Shown: positions 7,054-10,383 of the stretch, piece by piece
Numbering within the stretch: the first letter of the stretch is position 1
Layout of the letters: every line of letters begins with the position of its first letter
Assembly (NCBI GenBank): GCA_015688915.1
Contig: JAATGX010000124.1
Coordinates: forward strand, 1-10,383
DNA: 10,383 nucleotides
Direction of reading: 5' to 3'
DNA from: Desulfuromonadales bacterium
Lineage (GTDB): Bacteria > Desulfobacterota > Desulfuromonadia > Geobacterales > Pseudopelobacteraceae
Translations under genes and position numbers: made by a program
Notes under the pieces: model-generated
The model's input: only the letters and a program-made list of their open reading frames with translations
Told to the model about the DNA's origin: nothing
The model's database searches: none

Positions 7054-8292
7054 ATGGCGATTGTCAGCGAAAAATTTTACCTGGGCCGGCAGCCGATCCT
7101 CGACCGCAAGCAGGAGATCGTGGGGTATGAACTGCTCTTCAGGTCCGCCGGGTGCGACTTTGCCGAGTTCGAGAGCTATTCCCACGCCAGCGCCAGCGTG
7201 ATCACCAGCGCCCTGTCCGCTTTCGGCATGCAGGAGGTACTGGGGGGAAAGTTCGGATTCATCAACGTCCATCTGGGGTTGCTGCTGTCGGAGATGCTGG
7301 AGCTGCTTCCCATCGGCCAATCGGTCCTTGAACTGCTTGAGGTCATCCAGCTCGACAATCAGGTCGTGGAGCGGTGCCGTGAACTGAAAAAACTCGGTTT
7401 CACCCTGGCGCTGGACGACCACGAATTCAGCCCCGAACTGGTGGAAATCTACAACCTGATCGATATCGTCAAGATCGACATACTTCAGACCGATGTCGGG
7501 CAGCTCCCCGCCGTCATTGAGCAGTTGCGCCGCTGGCCGTTGCGGATCCTGGCGGAAAAGGTCGAAACGGCCGAACAGTTCGATGCCTGTTACCGCCTGG
7601 GGTTTGACCTGTTCCAAGGCTACTTTTTCGAACGGCCGGTGATCCTCAACACGAAACGTATCGATGTCTCCGGCATGGCCATGCTCAAGCTCCTGCAGCA
7701 ACTCACCCTCAACGCCCCCATCGATGAGCTTGAGCAGACCTTCAAGGTCCATCCCAACCTTTCCTACAACCTGCTGCGCCTGGTCAATTCCGTTGCCTTT
7801 GGCATGCATGAAAAGATCAAGACCATCCGGCACGCCATCACCATGCTGGGGACCAATCACATCCGCCGCTGGGTGCAACTGTCGCTGTTTGCCGGCAATG
7901 ACAGCCGCGGTGTCAACAACCCCCTGCTGGAAATGGCCGCGGTGCGGGGGAGGTTGATGGAGCTCCTGACCCTGCAACGAATCCGCCAGCCAATTGCCGG
8001 CGAACAGGCGGAAGAAGCGTTCATGACCGGCATACTCTCGCTGCTGGATGTGCTGTTCGAGGTCCCCATGGGTGAAATTATCGCGGATCTCAACCTGACG
8101 GACGACGTCAGCCGGGCGCTCCTCTCCCGGGAGGGTGACCTGGGTGACCTGCTGGCCCTGGCGGAGCGGCTGGAGATCACGGATTTCGACGCCGTCGCGC
8201 CGTTGCTCGACCGGTGCGGCATTACCCTCGATCAGTTGCTGGCGGCCCAGCTGGCGGCCTTCTGCTGGCGTTCCGACGTGATGGGGGAGTAA
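7054..8292 (+). CDS. EAL-HDOD domain signalling protein
   Basis: The product is 412 residues. The ATG at 7054 has AGGA at 8-base spacing. The N-terminal half (about 8-195) is an EAL-type domain and the C-terminal half (about 200-400) is an HDOD domain (L-L-Q-Q-L-T... H-P-N-L-S-Y-N-L-L-R-L-V-N-S), the layout of the YuxH/CdgJ-like family. EAL itself reads E26-L-L, but many positions that bind metal and substrate in active c-di-GMP phosphodiesterases seem kept: E26, N71, E96, D121-D122, K140, E168 and Q188. The loop after D-D, normally D-D-F-G-T-G, is D-D-H-E-F-S, which suggests weakened or lost activity. Family members are often described as regulators of motility or surface behaviour. Placement 10 bp after cheB suggests an output or modulator of this chemosensory system. 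Catalytic status is uncertain; the domain call is secure. Confidence 0.92.
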   Translation: MAIVSEKFYLGRQPILDRKQEIVGYELLFRSAGCDFAEFESYSHASASVITSALSAFGMQEVLGGKFGFINVHLGLLLSEMLELLPIGQSVLELLEVIQLDNQVVERCRELKKLGFTLALDDHEFSPELVEIYNLIDIVKIDILQTDVGQLPAVIEQLRRWPLRILAEKVETAEQFDACYRLGFDLFQGYFFERPVILNTKRIDVSGMAMLKLLQQLTLNAPIDELEQTFKVHPNLSYNLLRLVNSVAFGMHEKIKTIRHAITMLGTNHIRRWVQLSLFAGNDSRGVNNPLLEMAAVRGRLMELLTLQRIRQPIAGEQAEEAFMTGILSLLDVLFEVPMGEIIADLNLTDDVSRALLSREGDLGDLLALAERLEITDFDAVAPLLDRCGITLDQLLAAQLAAFCWRSDVMGE

Positions 8293-8313
8293 GCGTCGGC
8301 AGAGTTTCCCTCC

Positions 8314-8342
8314 TTGACACCCCCCTGCTTTTGATGTAGCCT
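8314..8342 (+). promoter_or_regulatory. Candidate sigma-70 promoter for kdsB
   Basis: A perfect TTGACA (8314-8319), a 17-base spacer and TAGCCT (8337-8342; matches TATAAT at the first, second and last positions) form a good housekeeping promoter. Transcription would start near 8349, about 65 bases before kdsB. It marks the likely break between the chemosensory cluster and the kdsB-pyrG unit. Confidence 0.6.
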
Positions 8343-8346
8343 AACA

Positions 8347-8383
8347 CGTCCTACCACAGGACGATCCAGGGACGCTCAGCGTC
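8347..8383 (+). repeat. Two adjacent palindromes in the kdsB leader
   Basis: CGTCCT (8347-8352) and AGGACG (8358-8363) form a perfect 6-bp stem with a 5-base loop. GACGCT-C-AGCGTC (8371-8383) is a second perfect odd palindrome. They lie at and just after the predicted transcription start, so they could be operator half-sites or 5' leader hairpins. No T-run follows either one, so they are not terminators of the upstream operon by the simple rule. Confidence 0.45.
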
Positions 8384-8413
8384 ACACTACCTCTTTCATA
8401 GGTTATCATCCGG

Positions 8414-9175
8414 ATGAACATTATCGCAGTTATTCCAGCCCGTTACGCTTCGACGCGTTTTCCGGGCAAGGCGCTGGCCGAGATCGGCAACAAGCCGATG
8501 ATTCAACACGTCTACGAACGGACCGCCCGTGCCTCCCTGGTCAACAGCGTCATCGTAGCCACGGACGACGAGCGCATCCAGCAGGCGGTGGCCGGCTTCG
8601 GCGGCATCTGTCGCATGACCCGGCCCAACCATGAAACCGGTACCGATCGTCTGGCCGAGGTTGCGGCCGGGCTTGACGCCGATATAATCGTTAATGTTCA
8701 GGGCGATGAGCCGCTGATCGAGCCCGAGATGATCGACCAGGCCATACGCCCGTTCCTTGACGATCCCGCCATCAGGATGGGCACCCTCAAGACGCGTATC
8801 AGGTGCCTGCACGATTTTCTCAGCCCCAATGTGGTCAAGGTTGTGACCGATCGTGACGATAATGCCCTTTACTTCTCCCGTTCGCCCCTGCCGTTCTTCC
8901 GGGACAAGTGGAAGGACCTCAAGGACGAGTCCTTTTCCTGCGGCAAACTTTTTTGCCATAAACACGTGGGCCTCTACGTCTACCGCAAGGACTTTCTGCT
9001 TGAGTTTGCCGCCATGTCACCGACCTTTCTGGAGATATCGGAGAAGCTGGAACAGTTGCGCGCCCTGGAGAACGGCGTGGCCATCCGTGTCGTGGAAACA
9101 GAATTCGAATCCATCGGTGTCGATACGCCCGATGACCTGGTCAAGGCCAGGGAACGCTTCAACCAACTGCAATAA
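8414..9175 (+). CDS. kdsB: 3-deoxy-manno-octulosonate cytidylyltransferase
   Basis: The product is 253 residues, normal for KdsB. It makes CMP-Kdo from CTP and Kdo in the cytoplasm, the activation step before Kdo is added to lipid A. The N-terminal nucleotide-binding motif reads I-P-A-R-Y-A-S-T-R-F-P-G-K (7-19). The metal-binding Asp98 is in V-Q-G-D-E-P-L, and a second one, Asp237, is in G-V-D-T-P-D-D-L; the family pattern Asp98/Asp235 fits. The ATG at 8414 starts directly at the conserved strand M-N-I-I-A-V-I-P; its ribosome-binding site is weak (AGG at 8400-8402). It has its own candidate promoter upstream and pyrG, which makes its CTP substrate, downstream. Its presence implies a Gram-negative cell making lipopolysaccharide. 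Assignment is very secure. Confidence 0.97.
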   Translation: MNIIAVIPARYASTRFPGKALAEIGNKPMIQHVYERTARASLVNSVIVATDDERIQQAVAGFGGICRMTRPNHETGTDRLAEVAAGLDADIIVNVQGDEPLIEPEMIDQAIRPFLDDPAIRMGTLKTRIRCLHDFLSPNVVKVVTDRDDNALYFSRSPLPFFRDKWKDLKDESFSCGKLFCHKHVGLYVYRKDFLLEFAAMSPTFLEISEKLEQLRALENGVAIRVVETEFESIGVDTPDDLVKARERFNQLQ

Positions 9176-9195
9176 CGACTTGAAAACCTCAACCT

Positions 9196-9333
9196 GCCAC
9201 GGCGGCACAGAGGCACAGAGAAACCTTTTTTAATTTTCGATCGATAAGCCGGCGGCACAAATACTATCAGTCTTGTCGCTGGTAAATTTGACCAACTCTC
9301 TGTGATTTCTCCGTGTCTCTGCGTCTCTGTGGC
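9196..9333 (+). repeat. Intergenic imperfect inverted-repeat element
   Basis: The 28-base left arm (9196-9223, containing GGCACAGAGAAA) and right arm (9306-9333, TTTCTCCGTGTCTCTG...) are reverse complements at 22 of 28 positions without gaps. Three of the six mismatches would be G-U pairs in RNA. The arms enclose 82 mostly AT-rich bases with a T-run (9226-9231), and a 10-base direct repeat CGGCGGCACA occurs at 9200 and 9250. This looks like a dispersed REP-like or small non-autonomous element. I recall similar CACAGAGACACGGAG-type intergenic repeats from many Gram-negative genomes, but could not check this. No transposase is present. A reading frame through the left arm (H-G-G-T-E-A-Q-R) is almost certainly spurious. 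The element may act as an RNA hairpin, as a partial terminator after kdsB, or not at all. Confidence 0.75.
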
Positions 9334-9387
9334 GGATTAGCGGTTTTGATTTATTCGTATTTTCCCTTCCCACAGGAGCATTCAAGC

Positions 9388-10383
9388 ATGAAAACCAAAT
9401 TCATTTTCATCACCGGCGGGGTCGTGTCCTCCATCGGCAAAGGGCTTGCGGCCGCGTCCCTGGGCGCTCTGCTGGAGGCGCGCGGACTGCGGGTGACCAT
9501 GCAGAAGCTGGATCCCTACATCAATGTCGATCCCGGCACCATGTCCCCTTTTCAGCACGGCGAGGTCTTCGTGACCGACGACGGCGCCGAGACCGACCTG
9601 GACTTGGGACATTACGAGCGCTACACCAGCGCCCGCCTCTCCAAGAAGAGCAACTTCACCACCGGCCAGGTCTATTTCTCGGTTATTGAAAAGGAACGGC
9701 GCGGTGACTACCTGGGAGGGACGGTGCAGGTCATCCCGCACATCACCGACGAGATCAAGGCCAAGATCCTGGAAAACGCCAAGGGAGCGGACGTGGCGAT
9801 CATCGAGGTCGGCGGTACGGTGGGTGACATCGAGTCCCTGCCGTTTCTGGAAGCCATCCGCCAGTTTCGCCATGACCGGGGACCGGGCAACACCCTCTAT
9901 ATCCACGTGACCCTGGTGCCCTATATCCGCACCGCCGGCGAACTGAAGACCAAGCCAACCCAGCATTCGGTCATGGAGCTGCGCAAGATCGGCATCCAGC
10001 CCGATATCCTGCTCTGCCGCTGCGACCGCGAACTGCCGGAAGACATGAAGAAAAAGATCGGCCTGTTCTGCAACGTGGAGGTGAAGGATGTCATCCCGGT
10101 GGTGGACTCGGAACATATCTATGCCGTGCCCATGGCCCTGAACAAGGAACGGCTGGATGAACAGGTGGTCGAGAAGCTCAATATCTGGACCAAGGCGCCC
10201 GACCTGACCCAGTGGCAGGATGTGGTGGAAAAACTGCGTCATCCGAGCCACGGCGAGGTGCGCATAGCCATTGTCGGCAAATATGTCGATCTGACAGAGT
10301 CGTACAAATCCCTGGCCGAGGCGTTGACCCACGGTGGGATTGCCAACGATTGCCGCGTGTACCTCAAATACCTGGATTCGGAA
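9388..10383 (+). CDS. pyrG: CTP synthase (3' end cut by window)
   Basis: The ATG at 9388 follows CACAGGAG (AGGAG at 9374-9378, 9-base spacing). The frame is open for 332 codons to the window edge; the family is usually about 540 residues, so the C-terminal glutaminase domain is mostly missing only because of the cut. The amidoligase domain shows I-T-G-G-V-V-S-S-I-G-K-G (P-loop type, about 8-19), L-D-P-Y-I-N-V-D-P-G-T-M-S-P, D-D-G-A-E-T-D-L-D-L-G-H-Y, I-E-V-G-G-T-V-G-D-I-E-S and G-E-L-K-T-K-P-T-Q-H-S. The glutaminase domain begins at about residue 291 (V-R-I-A-I-V-G-K-Y-V). The enzyme aminates UTP to CTP with ATP and glutamine. Proximity to kdsB is logical because KdsB consumes CTP. No leader typical of pyrG attenuation was recognised. 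Confidence 0.97.
   Translation, partial: MKTKFIFITGGVVSSIGKGLAAASLGALLEARGLRVTMQKLDPYINVDPGTMSPFQHGEVFVTDDGAETDLDLGHYERYTSARLSKKSNFTTGQVYFSVIEKERRGDYLGGTVQVIPHITDEIKAKILENAKGADVAIIEVGGTVGDIESLPFLEAIRQFRHDRGPGNTLYIHVTLVPYIRTAGELKTKPTQHSVMELRKIGIQPDILLCRCDRELPEDMKKKIGLFCNVEVKDVIPVVDSEHIYAVPMALNKERLDEQVVEKLNIWTKAPDLTQWQDVVEKLRHPSHGEVRIAIVGKYVDLTESYKSLAEALTHGGIANDCRVYLKYLDSE

Noticed and set aside
8853..9233. 126-codon + strand frame ending in H-G-G-T-E-A-Q-R
   Set aside because: It overlaps kdsB out of frame, and its end is a translation of the inverted-repeat arm, a typical spurious product.
9288..9364. Possible pyrG promoter elements (TTGACC, TATTTT)
   Set aside because: No pair of -35 and -10 boxes at acceptable spacing could be assembled; pyrG may be read from the kdsB promoter.
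9382..10332. 316-codon minus-strand frame opposite pyrG
   Set aside because: pyrG is unmistakable on the + strand; the antisense frame has no domain signature.

Overview
The window reads as chromosomal DNA of a GC-rich Gram-negative bacterium. My best guess is the Desulfuromonadota / Geobacter-like group. This rests on overall protein style, on kdsB (Kdo activation for lipopolysaccharide) next to pyrG, and on a multi-component chemosensory cluster with an attached EAL-HDOD protein. The lineage is an inference, since no database search was possible. Every gene lies on the + strand, intergenic gaps are short, and no tRNA, rRNA, CRISPR array or transposase was seen.

Positions 1-8292 hold one compact chemosensory gene cluster. 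In order it encodes: the 3' part of an MCP-like coiled-coil protein, a STAS-domain protein, a stand-alone CheY, a CheA kinase, a REC-HPt response regulator, CheR methyltransferase, CheB methylesterase, and an EAL-HDOD protein. STAS and cheY overlap by one base, and most genes have clear ribosome-binding sites and gaps under about 115 bp, consistent with one operon. CheA (HPt His45) would phosphorylate CheY (Asp53), CheB (Asp57) and the REC-HPt protein (Asp51, then possibly His194), while CheR and CheB adjust receptor methylation. No cheW, cheD, cheZ or cheC/cheX is present in the window; some may lie upstream.

Positions 8293-8413 form a boundary with a good candidate sigma-70 promoter and two small perfect palindromes. 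After it come kdsB (8414-9175) and pyrG (9388 to the window edge, cut). They are separated by a roughly 140-bp imperfect inverted-repeat element.

The most interesting signals are within the chemosensory proteins. (1) The MCP-like protein has a rewritten hairpin tip in which three of the residues that normally contact CheA/CheW or neighbouring receptors are replaced. It also carries a CheZ-like D-x-T-x-Q motif and a flexible tail ending in an acidic N-V-D-L-F peptide, so it may be a CheY-P phosphatase or adaptor rather than a plain receptor. (2) CheA contains two tandem 24-residue motifs resembling those of the c-di-GMP-binding MshEN domain, in a cluster that also encodes an EAL-HDOD protein. 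Together these suggest a link between chemosensory phosphorylation and c-di-GMP, which is unproven.
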